From assembly GCF_014069575.1 (NCBI RefSeq), contig NZ_CP059675.1, positions 1,674,001 to 1,738,000 on the forward strand: a DNA stretch of 64,000 bases. The letters run 5' to 3'. Numbering within the stretch: position 1 is the stretch's first letter; each line of letters opens with the position of its first letter. The notes beneath the pieces are model-generated. The model was not told the DNA's origin. It worked only from the letters and a program-made list of their open reading frames with translations, and made no database searches. Positions 8,153-17,944 of this stretch are shown here, piece by piece. This stretch comes from Schaalia sp. JY-X169. GTDB taxonomy: Bacteria > Actinomycetota > Actinomycetes > Actinomycetales > Actinomycetaceae. The position numbers were made by a program, and so were the translations under genes.

Positions 8153-9058
8153 GTGACCTTGCATGAACCACCCGCTGACACTCAGGGGCTAAACCTCTGC
8201 TCCCTGGCGCCCGCCGTGCACCAGGTTCTCAACAACAACGTTGTCGTAATCCTTGACGATTCCGGCGTCGAGAGGGTTCTCATGGGGCGCGGCCTGGGGT
8301 TCAAAGTACGTCCCAAGGATTTGGTTGATGTCGACAAGGTAGAGAAAACATTTGTGCTGGAACGCGGTGAGAAGGGTGAGTCTCAACGCCTCCTCCTCCA
8401 GGATGCACCCTATGAAGTCCTCTCTGCGGCAACGGCTGGGGTTGGCGCCGCAGAGAAGTGCATGGGTCGCAGTCTCGGTCGATCGATCACCCTTGCCGTC
8501 ATAGACCACCTCCAGTACCTCCTCGAACGCATGGATAAAGGGCTGACCATATCCACATCGGCGATGCCCGAGCTGCGGGTTATTCACCCGGAAGAGTCAC
8601 GGGCAGGTGTGGCGATGATTCAGGCCGTCTCCCAAGTACTCGGCAGGGAGCTACCCGAGGACGAGGGCGTCTTCCTCACCATGCACATTCTCAACGCCAC
8701 GCGAGATGAGCCGGGTCGCAACAGTGCGCTCCTGTTCTCACGCGTCCACCAGGTTGTGTCCACGATTGAAGAGTCCCTGACTGACCGCGGCTCACCTGGC
8801 CTTGACCATTCCTCCATGGACTACGCCCGGTTTGTTCTGCACATCAAGTTCCTCATCCAACGGGTCCTCGAGGGAACAATGCTGCGCGGCAACCACTCGG
8901 CGATGTACGAGGTCGCCAGTAATTCCTATCCTGGGTCGCACGCCCTCGCGCTAGAAGTGAAGGGAATGGTGGCATCCAAGTGGGAGGTAGAGCTAACCGA
9001 TGAGGAGCTGCTCTACCTGATCGTCCACATCGAACGCCTCTCAACCACGACCGAATAA
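8153..9058 (+). CDS. BglG/LicT-family transcriptional antiterminator
   Basis: The protein has an N-terminal co-antiterminator RNA-binding domain (VHQVLNNNVVVILDDSG, VLMGRGLGFKVRPKD) followed by two PTS regulation domains (about residues 90-190 and 200-300) with conserved His sites (HLQYLLERM, HPEES, HILNAT, HIKFLI, HIERL). When unphosphorylated by the PTS it would bind the RAT at 9153-9181 and prevent the terminator, switching on the following EII and glucosidase genes. Start is uncertain. GTG 8153 lies 7 bases after a TATACT box (8141-8146) and could be leaderless. GTG 8216 gives MHQVLNNN, the canonical length of this domain. Confidence 0.9.
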   Translation: MTLHEPPADTQGLNLCSLAPAVHQVLNNNVVVILDDSGVERVLMGRGLGFKVRPKDLVDVDKVEKTFVLERGEKGESQRLLLQDAPYEVLSAATAGVGAAEKCMGRSLGRSITLAVIDHLQYLLERMDKGLTISTSAMPELRVIHPEESRAGVAMIQAVSQVLGRELPEDEGVFLTMHILNATRDEPGRNSALLFSRVHQVVSTIEESLTDRGSPGLDHSSMDYARFVLHIKFLIQRVLEGTMLRGNHSAMYEVASNSYPGSHALALEVKGMVASKWEVELTDEELLYLIVHIERLSTTTE

Positions 9059-9152
9059 CCGTGGCACAGTTCACCCGATACGGTACGCTGTTGCTGTGTT
9101 AGATTCTTCGTGTGAGTCCAACCAGTCTTGGTTGAGATAAACAGTTCTTCAA

Positions 9153-9181
9153 GGATTGTTACCAGAGCAGCGGGCAAAACC
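9153..9181 (+). promoter_or_regulatory. RAT: ribonucleic antiterminator for the BglG/LicT protein
   Basis: GGATTGTTACC, then GGGCAAAACC after an 8-base middle, gives the 29-nt RAT layout of the BglG/SacY/LicT class, with the invariant GGATTGTTAC and GCAAAACC segments. It overlaps the first strand of the terminator stem at 9177, so protein-stabilised RAT and terminator hairpin are mutually exclusive. Confidence 0.93.
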
Positions 9182-9226
9182 TGAACCCATCAGCCATCCA
9201 TGGCTGTTGCCGGTTCAGGTTTTTTT
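9177..9226 (+). terminator. Rho-independent terminator controlled by antitermination
   Basis: AAACCTGAACC (9177-9187) pairs with GGTTCAGGTTT (9212-9222), followed by a T run to 9226. The loop contains a further small hairpin. Position between the antiterminator gene and the EII gene, and overlap with the RAT, make this the regulated attenuator of the bgl genes. Confidence 0.93.
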
Positions 9227-9293
9227 GTCGCCTGAAACGCCTCCTTGGGGCCCGACAACTCGTCGCATTGACGCGGCGGAAAGGTGAAACACA

Positions 9294-11150
9294 GTGGACT
9301 ACAAGAAGACAGCGGCTGGCATTCTGGAAAGCGTGGGCGGTGAGGCCAACGTTCAAGCGCTGACGCATTGCGCGACGCGCCTGCGCTTCGTGCTCAAAGA
9401 CCAAGACAAGGCCGATGCAACTAAGGTGCGCGCGGTTCCGGGCGTCATCACAACCGCCGTTGGTGGCGGTCAGTTCCAGGTTGTTGTAGGCAACGAGGTG
9501 CCCGAGGTCTTTGCGGCCATGGGGACAATCTCCAAATTCGGGGGAAGCGGAGACGCTTCTGAGCCAGCCGAGGACGCGCCTAAGGGCAACCTCCTCAACC
9601 GCTTCATCAAGATGATCTCCGCCATCTTCACGCCGCTGATCTGGGCGCTGGCTGGCACCGGATTGCTGAAGGCGTTCATTGCTGCTTCTGCCCAGTTCGG
9701 CTGGATCGACACTGAAAGTTCGACGTACACTGTCCTTTACGCGCTCTCTGATTCGTTCATCTACTTCTTGCCGATGGGTCTAGCGATAACAGCCGCAAGG
9801 TACTTCAATGCCAACCAGTTCACGGCACTTGCTATGGCCGGAGCACTGGTCTATCCCAGCATCATTGAGCTCAATGGCGTCGAAGGCCTGACTTTCTTTG
9901 GCATTCCTATGGTCATGGTGTCATACGTATCCTCGGTCATTCCAATCATCATTATGGTTTGGCTCCAGTCCTGGATGGAAAAGTACCTCTACAAGTGGCT
10001 CCCCGCCGCAATACGGCGCTTCACGACCCCAATGATCATTCTCCTCGTCCTTGTTCCTCTGACATTCCTGGCCATTGGCCCGGTGTCTTCCTTCCTTTCT
10101 GGCGCCATCGCGGATGGTATTGGCTGGGTGTTCGCAGTAGTTCCATGGCTGGGCGGGGCTCTTCTGGGTGGCCTATGGCAGGTGTTCGTTATCTTCGGCT
10201 TGCACTGGGGCTTTATCCCCTTCTTTAGTCTGGAGCTGCAGGAGACCGGCATCATCACGATTCTTGCTCCGCTGTTCGCAGCCGTCCTGGCCATGGCAGG
10301 CGCCATCGCAGGTGTTTGGGTGCGAACAAAGAACAAGAAGCTACGTGAACTTGCGGCACCCGCAACCCTGTCAGGCTTCCTTGCGGGTATTACAGAGCCC
10401 GGCATCTATGGCGTAACGCTGCCCCTCAAGAGACCCTTTGCCTTCGCCCTAGTTGGTGGAGCAGTCGGTGGTGCCATCATCGCCATCGGTGGGGGCGCAT
10501 CGAACGCATTTGTGCTTCCGTCTGGCTTGGCAATACCCGCACTTTTGGGCCATGGAAACATCGCAATGACACTGATCGGCATTGTATCCGCCATCCTGAT
10601 TGCCTTCCTCCTCACCGTCCTCGTCGGGTTCAAAGACCCAGCAGAAGATGCGGAAGCCCCCGCCGAAGGCAAGGATCTGAGCGTCCTCTCCCCTCTCGAC
10701 GGCACCGTTATGCCACTTGCTGACATTCCTGACGCGGCATTTGCTGGCGGCGCCATGGGCCAAGGTGTTGGCATTGACCCACGCACTGGAGTTCTTTTCG
10801 CACCGTTTGACGCCACCGTCATCGTTGCCTTCCCCACCGCTCACGCGATCGGGTTGCGCGCAGCAGACGGCACCGAGCTGCTGTTGCACATCGGCCTCGA
10901 CACGGTGGAGCTGAAAGGCCAGCACTTTGACCTCAAGGTCAAGCGTGGCCAGGAAGTTGCCGCGGGTGACGTCCTCGTCGAATTCGACATCGAAGCCATC
11001 AGGGCTGCCGGGTACAGCATGGTCACGCCGGTTATCATCACGAACTCGGCAAAACACGTGATCGTCGGCGAACCGGCGACCGGACCAATCAACCACGGCG
11101 ACCCACTGTTCTACGCAGAGGCCGTCCAACCCGCAGTAGCAGCCAACTAA
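9294..11150 (+). CDS. bglF: PTS beta-glucoside-specific EIIBCA permease
   Basis: The 618-residue single-chain EII has domain order B-C-A. EIIB: HCATRLRFVLKD with phosphocysteine Cys26. EIIC: about residues 105-440, ten or so helices, ending with GITEPGIYGVTLPLKRPF. EIIA: PLDGTVMPLADIPD and LLLHIGLDTVEL with the active His532. It imports and phosphorylates aryl- or alkyl-beta-glucosides such as salicin, arbutin or cellobiose. GTG 9294 is the start, placed 9 bases after GGAAAGG. It is downstream of the RAT/terminator switch and 18 bp upstream of the matching phospho-beta-glucosidase. The exact beta-glucoside cannot be told from sequence. Confidence 0.93.
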   Translation: MDYKKTAAGILESVGGEANVQALTHCATRLRFVLKDQDKADATKVRAVPGVITTAVGGGQFQVVVGNEVPEVFAAMGTISKFGGSGDASEPAEDAPKGNLLNRFIKMISAIFTPLIWALAGTGLLKAFIAASAQFGWIDTESSTYTVLYALSDSFIYFLPMGLAITAARYFNANQFTALAMAGALVYPSIIELNGVEGLTFFGIPMVMVSYVSSVIPIIIMVWLQSWMEKYLYKWLPAAIRRFTTPMIILLVLVPLTFLAIGPVSSFLSGAIADGIGWVFAVVPWLGGALLGGLWQVFVIFGLHWGFIPFFSLELQETGIITILAPLFAAVLAMAGAIAGVWVRTKNKKLRELAAPATLSGFLAGITEPGIYGVTLPLKRPFAFALVGGAVGGAIIAIGGGASNAFVLPSGLAIPALLGHGNIAMTLIGIVSAILIAFLLTVLVGFKDPAEDAEAPAEGKDLSVLSPLDGTVMPLADIPDAAFAGGAMGQGVGIDPRTGVLFAPFDATVIVAFPTAHAIGLRAADGTELLLHIGLDTVELKGQHFDLKVKRGQEVAAGDVLVEFDIEAIRAAGYSMVTPVIITNSAKHVIVGEPATGPINHGDPLFYAEAVQPAVAAN

Positions 11151-11159
11151 CCACCATAG

Positions 11160-12581
<1,422 letters not shown>

Positions 12582-12590
12582 GTAGGACCC

Positions 12591-12670
12591 GCCCCGCGAA
12601 ATCGCTTAACTCCGACACAAAACACTGTTATCAGGGCCAAAGCTGGCAGAGTTAAGCGATTTCGCGGGGC
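12591..12670. terminator. Perfect 22-bp inverted repeat between convergent genes
   Basis: The arm 12591-12612 (starting GCCCCGCGAAATCGC) is the exact reverse complement of 12649-12670, around a 36-base loop. It fills almost the whole space between the GH1 stop (12581) and the convergent stop at 12672. It has no T tract. It is a likely bidirectional terminator or 3' stabiliser, similar in style to the hairpin at 29987-30053. Confidence 0.7.
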
Positions 12671-12671
12671 G

Positions 12672-13499
12672 CTAGTTCTTCGGCGAGGTCTTCCTCCACC
12701 AGATCGCCAGGATGACCAGTGCCACCACGACGATTGCTCCCATATCAACCCAGATGTTGGCGAGCAGGGAGCTCTGCCCCTGCAGCCAGGCGGAGACACT
12801 GGTCGGCAGCAATGACGGCATGCTCACCAGGCCGTTGGTGACCCAGAAGAGAACACCCACAGCTGCGATCAGCAGGCCAGCGAAGACTGAGGTGGTGTGG
12901 AACTCGCGACCGAGGAACGTGAATGTCCTTCCTCTCAGCAATCCCTTAGTGCGGGCACTCATCTTGTCCCACAGGGCGGCAATGACCAGCAACGGCACAA
13001 CCATTCCAGCACCGTACATGGCGAGCAAGATGCCAGCGGTCACCATGCTCCCCTGGGCCGCGGCCATCGTAAGAACTGCCCCCAGTATCGGTCCCGCACA
13101 GAAGCCAGCCACACCGCTTGCCATCCCGAGGAGGAACGATTTGACCAGGCCGGCGCTGTTCGTGGCACGGCGGTCCAACTCTTTGCTGCCCGGCAACAGA
13201 CGCGACGCGTCAAACCCGAACCCGAAGATCTGCAGCACACCGAAAATGATCATGATTGCAGAGGCCACGGCAATCACCGCGGTGCGATGGGTAACGAAAA
13301 GGCTCCCCAGCGCTCCCGCGCCAATGCCAAGGGGCACCAGGATTACGAGCAACCCGGCGTAAAACACTGCCCCATGCAGTGCCAACCGCGGGCCAGCTCC
13401 TACCGTCGAGGCAAAGAATGCCGGCAACAGCAGTGCCCCACAGGGACTGAGGATTGCAAGTGCACCACCCAAGAAGGCAGTAACCAACCCGATATCCAC
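12672..13499 (-). CDS. ccdA: CcdA-like cytochrome c biogenesis / thiol-reductant membrane protein
   Basis: The 275-residue protein has six predicted membrane segments. AILSPCGALLLPAFFAS (Cys20) and GVAGFCAGPILGAVL (Cys134) are the paired conserved cysteines of the CcdA/DsbD transmembrane family, which carries reducing equivalents across the membrane. It starts 4 bp after the stop of the DsbA-like gene, so the pair forms a redox operon. Probable partners are extracytoplasmic thioredoxin-like proteins such as the neighbour. No cytochrome c assembly genes are visible, so general extracytoplasmic thiol redox is the safer role. Confidence 0.85.
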   Translation of the reverse strand: MDIGLVTAFLGGALAILSPCGALLLPAFFASTVGAGPRLALHGAVFYAGLLVILVPLGIGAGALGSLFVTHRTAVIAVASAIMIIFGVLQIFGFGFDASRLLPGSKELDRRATNSAGLVKSFLLGMASGVAGFCAGPILGAVLTMAAAQGSMVTAGILLAMYGAGMVVPLLVIAALWDKMSARTKGLLRGRTFTFLGREFHTTSVFAGLLIAAVGVLFWVTNGLVSMPSLLPTSVSAWLQGQSSLLANIWVDMGAIVVVALVILAIWWRKTSPKN

Positions 13500-13503
13500 A
13501 GGT

Positions 13504-14286
13504 CTAGCCCTGCTTCGTCGCTAAGACGTCCTCGAACGTGGACGTAAATACCTCGGTTGGTTGGGCCCCCACTATCGGAACCCCTCCCAGAGTAAAGGTC
13601 GGAGTTGAGGTGACCCCCACCCCGGTTGCCATTGCGGCGTGTTCCGCTACGACCGCAGCGGTTTCCGGGGATGTCAGGTCTGCCGCGAACCGGGTGGTGT
13701 CAAGGCCGAGGTCGCCAGCCAACTCGATCAGAGCCTCATCTGTCAGGCTGCTCTCCGGGAGTTTGTCTCCCCCGGGAAAGAGCGCGTCGTTGTACTCGAG
13801 GAAGTGGCCCTGCAGAGCAGCTGCGTAGGCTGCGCGCGCGGCGGCCTCGGACGAGGCCCCAAAGATGACTGCGTCACGCCACTCAATACGAAGCAGCCCC
13901 TGATCCACATACTCCAACATCGTCGGCAGCGTGTCGTTGTTCCAACGCCCGCAGTAGGGACACTGGTAGTCAGAGAAAACGACCATGCCAATCGGCGCGT
14001 CAACAGCACCAACCGCAAGCGGGTCGTCTGGGTCGCGCGTTTCAAGCAGTGTCAGATCTTGGGCCTCTTGGGCGCCCTCATCCGCGGTTGCTTGAGGGTC
14101 TGCTTCGGTGGTCTCTGCCAAGACGACCTCGGACTGTGGCGCAACGGCACCCCCCGCTGCAGGAGCCTTCCCTATGGAGCTGCCTTGCATAAGCCATGCG
14201 ATAACGAGCAACAGTACCGCGACAGTCAGAACCAACAGCGGAACAACAAATCGGGGAACCGAGTTCTTCTTAGGCTCAGTACTCAA
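13504..14286 (-). CDS. DsbA-family membrane-anchored thiol:disulfide oxidoreductase
   Basis: I choose TTG 14286 as start because GGAGGAT (14291-14297) lies just upstream of it. The longer frame from ATG 14322 would place this site inside the gene. The 260-residue protein has a single N-terminal membrane helix (about 13-33), an acidic low-complexity linker, then a thioredoxin fold of the DsbA/Thioredoxin_4 group with active site SDYQCPYCGRW (Cys109, Cys112), an inserted helical region and the cis-proline loop GVTSTPTFTLGG. It probably catalyses disulfide formation or isomerisation in exported proteins, recycled by the CcdA-like neighbour. Confidence 0.87.
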   Translation of the reverse strand: MSTEPKKNSVPRFVVPLLVLTVAVLLLVIAWLMQGSSIGKAPAAGGAVAPQSEVVLAETTEADPQATADEGAQEAQDLTLLETRDPDDPLAVGAVDAPIGMVVFSDYQCPYCGRWNNDTLPTMLEYVDQGLLRIEWRDAVIFGASSEAAARAAYAAALQGHFLEYNDALFPGGDKLPESSLTDEALIELAGDLGLDTTRFAADLTSPETAAVVAEHAAMATGVGVTSTPTFTLGGVPIVGAQPTEVFTSTFEDVLATKQG

Positions 14287-14400
14287 AGCGATCCTCCAGA
14301 AACTAGATTGCGTAACCTTCATCTTCGCAGGCTTTCACGAGGGCGATCCACTGGATGAGGACGATACGCGCCACACTTGACCCGCGTCTAGCATGATTCT

Positions 14401-15351
14401 GTGTCTCTCCGCAGTTCAGCATTGCCTACCTTCGCCTTGCTCGCAGTCACGGCGGTGTGGGGTTCAACCTTCTTCCTTCTCAAGGACCTGGTCCAGCAGA
14501 TGCCTCCGTTGGACTTTCTTGGGGCGCGCTTTGGCCTGGCCGCTGCGATAGTTGTCCTCTTCCAGTTCTCAAGATTGCGACGTGCGAGTCGGCAGGATTG
14601 GCTGCGCGGCGGCGTCCTCGGTCTTCTCTACTCCAGCGGCCAGCTGCTCCAGACGGTTGGATTGCAGTACACCGATGCATCGATATCGGGGTTTGTTACG
14701 GGAATGTACGTGGTCTTCACTCCACTCCTCCTGGCCGCAATGTTCAGAGTCCACATCAGCGGGAGGGTGTGGATTGCGGTTGCCGTTGCAACGGTAGGTC
14801 TGGGTTTCCTAAGCATCACGGGGGTCCCATTTGTGGGCCCGGGCGTATCGCTTGGGTTCGGCGAGGCCCTGACGCTTGGCGGAGCGTTTTTCTACGCCTT
14901 GCACATCGTCTTCCTCGGGCGGTGGGCCCGCCACAGTGATCCCCTCACACTAGGGCTGCTGCAGATTGTTTGCGCGGGAGCCATTCTGGGTGCCGCAGCA
15001 CTGCCCGGCGGTATCGCCATGCCACAGACAGTTGGCGCGTGGAGCAGCTTTCTCTATATGGCGGTGATTGCGGGACTTGGCGCACTGTTGCTACAGACAT
15101 GGGCTCAGTCGCGGTTGGATACAACAACAGCAGCAATCGTCATGACCACCGAACCCGTTTTTGCTGCAGGGTTTGCCATCGCGTTTGGTGGCGAGGCACT
15201 AACCACGCGCCTCCTGCTGGGCGGTGCGCTCGTTCTCGCAGCCATGTTTCTTGTCGAGACCAAAGAACCCCCACCCAAGTCGCCTGGGCCTCTTACCGAG
15301 CCAATCGTTCAAGCCCCCAGCGAACGAGGCCGCGCGCAGCCATCAGCGTGA
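14401..15351 (+). CDS. EamA (DMT) superfamily exporter
   Basis: The 316-residue protein contains two EamA repeats with ten helices (first repeat begins TFALLAVTAVWGSTFFLLKD, second near residue 155 with LTLGGAFFYALHIVFLG). The family exports amino acids, nucleobases and other small metabolites; no specificity can be read from the sequence. GTG 14401 has no Shine-Dalgarno sequence and follows a TAGCAT box at a distance compatible with leaderless transcription. The C-terminal 40 residues are Pro-rich and unconserved-looking, and overlap a small antisense frame. Confidence 0.85.
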   Translation: MSLRSSALPTFALLAVTAVWGSTFFLLKDLVQQMPPLDFLGARFGLAAAIVVLFQFSRLRRASRQDWLRGGVLGLLYSSGQLLQTVGLQYTDASISGFVTGMYVVFTPLLLAAMFRVHISGRVWIAVAVATVGLGFLSITGVPFVGPGVSLGFGEALTLGGAFFYALHIVFLGRWARHSDPLTLGLLQIVCAGAILGAAALPGGIAMPQTVGAWSSFLYMAVIAGLGALLLQTWAQSRLDTTTAAIVMTTEPVFAAGFAIAFGGEALTTRLLLGGALVLAAMFLVETKEPPPKSPGPLTEPIVQAPSERGRAQPSA

Positions 15352-15526
15352 CCACCAACCCGGTCACGGCCAAGAACCCTCCCAGCATTACCGAGCTGCC
15401 AAACACCAGCTTCGTGAGCCAGAGAACCAGAAACTTGCTGCCCGGAAGGATCAGAACCAGCGTCACTATGAAGACGGCACGCCCCGCGATGGAGTCGGAT
15501 CGGACATACGGAGCCCATTGGGGCAT
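15293..15526 (-). CDS. Possible small two-helix membrane protein
   Basis: The frame of up to 77 residues encodes two strongly hydrophobic segments (AVFIVTLVLILPGSKFLVLW and SSVMLGGFLAVTGLVVTLMA) and a basic tail (RGLVRWGLERLAR), consistent with a real small membrane protein. It overlaps the last 59 bases of the EamA gene on the opposite strand, and its nominal start lies inside palindromic element copy A. No good ribosome site is seen. It could also be a decayed gene or chance. No family recognised. Confidence 0.35.
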   Translation of the reverse strand: MPQWAPYVRSDSIAGRAVFIVTLVLILPGSKFLVLWLTKLVFGSSVMLGGFLAVTGLVVTLMAARGLVRWGLERLAR

Positions 15527-15610
15527 ACGGAGCCGACTAGGCCCAGATTGCCCACAATCACACCGTTATGCAAGCCTAGTCGGCTCGCTATGGCCAGACC
15601 CGCTCCGTAA
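15502..15610. repeat. Large palindromic intergenic element, family 1 copy A
   Basis: Arms CATACGGAGCCGACTAGGC (15524-15542) and GCCTAGTCGGCTCGCTATG (15574-15592) pair with only a CG/GC mismatch in the middle. A second pair, ACGGAGC near 15508 and GCTCCGT near 15602, lies outside. The loop carries ACACCGTTATGCA. Related copies are at 30186-30290 and 49333-49495. Confidence 0.8.
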
Positions 15611-15615
15611 AGAGC

Positions 15616-15653
15616 AACCCCTCTGACCCGCATTCTTGCAGATCAGAGGGGTT
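15616..15653 (-). terminator. Terminator of tRNA-Pro
   Basis: AACCCCTCTGA (15616-15626) pairs with TCAGAGGGGTT (15643-15653), 2 bp beyond the tRNA 3' end. On the minus strand it is followed by a loose T-rich stretch. Confidence 0.8.
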
Positions 15654-15655
15654 GA

Positions 15656-15732
15656 TGGTCGGGGCGACAGGATTTGAACCTGCGACCCCCTGTTCCCAAA
15701 ACAGGTGCGCTACCAAGCTGCGCCACGCCCCG
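15656..15732 (-). tRNA. tRNA-Pro (anticodon UGG)
   Basis: The 77-nt cloverleaf is read on the minus strand. The acceptor strands CGGGGCG and CGCCCCG pair, with discriminator A and encoded CCA. The D arm contains AGCTTGGTAGC. The anticodon arm is CCTGT-TTTGGGA-ACAGG, giving anticodon TGG with G37. The T arm is GCAGGTTCAAATCCTGT. This tRNA reads CCA and CCG proline codons. Confidence 0.97.
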
Positions 15733-15854
15733 AACTATTTTCGGTCCCGACCTGGGCCAGAACCTGCGGCACTCTCACGACTGCCGACGACCATCATACC
15801 GGCAATGGGACCGAAGTCTTGCACCAGAAATCGCCGGGTCGGTCACAAAGTAGA

Positions 15855-16163
15855 TCACATCCAGAAATCAACCGCCGCACGTTCAGAAACAACCGCGCGC
15901 ATCTGCCTGACGACTTCCAGGTGGGCGGGATGGACAGCGTATGCCTGCATGTCCTCTTCAGTTTCAAAGTCAACGACCAAGCCGAAGTCCCAGTTGCCCT
16001 CAGCGTTGACGCAGTTTGGGCCCACTGTCAGCGAGATGATCCCCGGCACCACCCCAACCAGGTCCGCTAGTGCATCGGAAAGTGTCTGCGCAACATCCTC
16101 ACGCCGCAAACCCGAACCGATCAGTTCGCCTGAGATCTTCCACATAACAACATGTCGCAACAT
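15855..16163 (-). CDS. Dabb-family (stress-responsive A/B barrel) protein
   Basis: The ATG at 16163, behind an AAAGGGAG site, gives MLRHVVMWKISGEL, the usual N-terminus of Dabb-domain proteins; a longer frame to 16238 lacks support. The 102-residue protein also shows NWDFGLVVDFETEEDMQAYAVHPAH, the second conserved block. Dabb proteins are small ferredoxin-like dimers whose bacterial roles are mostly unknown. It is monocistronic between the tRNA and the divergent sulfur cluster. Confidence 0.85.
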   Translation of the reverse strand: MLRHVVMWKISGELIGSGLRREDVAQTLSDALADLVGVVPGIISLTVGPNCVNAEGNWDFGLVVDFETEEDMQAYAVHPAHLEVVRQMRAVVSERAAVDFWM

Positions 16164-16308
16164 GACGCTCCCTTTCAAGGTTGATACCCACCACTTTACA
16201 GAGCGACGGAAGCACCTGGCGATGCGCTCAGAAAGCACGGCCCAAACCTCTATTCTGAATACCCTGGCGAGTATATGATTCGACCAGCACTATCAACGGG
16301 GAGGGTAG

Positions 16309-17556
16309 ATGAAGAACATCGTTGTTCTGGGCGCGGGAACAGCCGGCACAATGGCGGCAAACATGCTTACTAAAGAGAAGGTCTTCGAGAACTGGACCAT
16401 CACCGTCGTTGACAAAAACAACGACCACGAATACCAGCCAGGATTCCTCTTCGTGCCCTTCGGGATGATGCCAGCAAAGCGCATCACGAAGTCCCGCAGA
16501 AAGTTCTTGCCGAAACGCGCCGCTTTCGTCCAAGAAGATGTTGTCGCGATAGATCGCGATGCGCAGGTGGTCGTCCTCGAATCCGGAGAGCGACTGCCCT
16601 ACGACCAGCTCATCATCGCCACCGGCACCGTTCCGCGCCCCGACCTCGTACCCGGAATGGAAGACGGCTCCCTGTGGTACGACAAGGTTTTCGACTTCTA
16701 CACCCTGAAGGGGGCTGAGGGGCTGAAGGCAGAGCTCAAAGAACTCAAGCGAGGGCGCCTCGTCGTCAACGTCTGCGAAATGCCCATCAAGTGCCCTGTC
16801 GCACCACTGGAGTTCGCATTGCTAGCCCAGGACTACCTCCGCAAACGAGGCCGCGGCTTCGACGTTGACGTCGTCTTCGTGACTCCGTTGGATGGCGCGT
16901 TCACCAAACCCGTGGCATCTGAGGCGCTTGGGCACCTGCTCGCTGAACGTGGCATCGAAGTCGTTACGGACTTCCAGATCGAGAGCATCGATAACGAACG
17001 CGCCGAGCTTGTTTCCTACGATGGGCGGCGCGTACACTTCGACCTTCTGGCAACGGTACCCCCGAACCACGGGTCCAAGGTTGCTGCAGATAGTGGGTTG
17101 GCTGATGAGGCCGGCTTTATCGAAGTCAACAAGCACACCCTTCAGGCTGTGGCGGACCCGAACGTGTGGTGCGCTGGGGATGCCACCAATGTGCCGACCT
17201 CAAAAGCCGGGTCCGTTGCACATTTCGAGATGGACGCCCTCGTCCCCAATCTGGTGGCAGCGGTTCAAGACCTTCCGCTCACCCACAGCTTTGATGGTCA
17301 CGCGAACTGCTTCATTGAGTCAGGACGTGGGGAAGCGTTGCTCCTGGACTTCAACTACGACCAGGAGCCTCTACCGGGACGTTTCCCGATCTACGGCGTC
17401 CCCGCCCTACGCCTGTTGGGCCCGTCGTACCTGAACCATGCCTCAAAGATGGGGTTTGAGTTGGTCTATTGGAACATGTTGCTACCCGGGCGGCCGCTAC
17501 CGTTTTCTGCGGATATGAAGATGGATGGAAAAATTGTTCCCGAGGACGCTCGCTAG
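16309..17556 (+). CDS. FAD-dependent oxidoreductase, sulfide:quinone oxidoreductase-like
   Basis: The 415-residue protein starts at ATG 16309 behind GGGGAGGG. It has an N-terminal dinucleotide fold (MKNIVVLGAGTAGT, GxGxxG at 8-13), the second FAD motif with ATG (LIIATGTVPRPD) and VWCAGDATNVPTSKAG near 287-302. Cysteines lie at 156 and 162 (NVCEMPIKCPVAP), 288 and 334 (HANCFIESG), matching the pattern of SQR and SQR-like proteins, which oxidise sulfide or persulfide and pass electrons to quinone. The hydrophobic C-terminal part (LLGPSYLNHASKMG) could be a membrane-contact region. TusE and DsrE-like genes directly follow, supporting a sulfur role. Substrate not proven. Confidence 0.83.
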   Translation: MKNIVVLGAGTAGTMAANMLTKEKVFENWTITVVDKNNDHEYQPGFLFVPFGMMPAKRITKSRRKFLPKRAAFVQEDVVAIDRDAQVVVLESGERLPYDQLIIATGTVPRPDLVPGMEDGSLWYDKVFDFYTLKGAEGLKAELKELKRGRLVVNVCEMPIKCPVAPLEFALLAQDYLRKRGRGFDVDVVFVTPLDGAFTKPVASEALGHLLAERGIEVVTDFQIESIDNERAELVSYDGRRVHFDLLATVPPNHGSKVAADSGLADEAGFIEVNKHTLQAVADPNVWCAGDATNVPTSKAGSVAHFEMDALVPNLVAAVQDLPLTHSFDGHANCFIESGRGEALLLDFNYDQEPLPGRFPIYGVPALRLLGPSYLNHASKMGFELVYWNMLLPGRPLPFSADMKMDGKIVPEDAR

Positions 17557-17589
17557 TCGGATTTTGGCGCATACAGAAGAGGACAAATC

Positions 17590-17907
17590 ATGCCAACCAA
17601 TACTTTTCTCGGGCGACTGATCGAGGTCGACAAGGAAGGGTTTCTTACTGTTCCCGACCAGTGGGATGAGGACCTTGCAGCCGTCTTCGCACAGAAAGCC
17701 GGGGTGGAAGAACTGACGGACGAACACTGGCGTGCGATCAGGTTTGTACGCGAGGACGCCCTCAAACAGGGCCAGTCCCCCACCCTGCGGCGCATGCAGC
17801 AGGTCGGCGGTTTCGACATCAAGACACTGTTCACACTGTTCCCCGGCAAGCCCGCAAAGAAGCTGGCTTACATTGCGGGACGATCCAAGCCCACGGCATG
17901 CGTGTGA
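17590..17907 (+). CDS. TusE/DsrC-family sulfur carrier
   Basis: The 105-residue protein matches the DsrC/TusE fold along its length: DKEGFLTVPDQWDEDLAA, ELTDEHWRAIRFVRE, SPTLRRMQQVGG, LFPGKPAKKLAYIAG, and a C-terminal arm ending KPTACV with the conserved penultimate cysteine Cys104. The second cysteine found in true DsrC, about ten residues earlier, is absent (Ala), so this is TusE-like with a single persulfide-carrying cysteine. It sits 33 bp after the SQR-like gene and 37 bp before the DsrE2-like gene, suggesting it accepts sulfane sulfur generated by those proteins. Confidence 0.9.
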   Translation: MPTNTFLGRLIEVDKEGFLTVPDQWDEDLAAVFAQKAGVEELTDEHWRAIRFVREDALKQGQSPTLRRMQQVGGFDIKTLFTLFPGKPAKKLAYIAGRSKPTACV

Positions 17908-17944
17908 CTGTCGCCCCTAACTGACGCTTTGAAAGGAAGAGATT

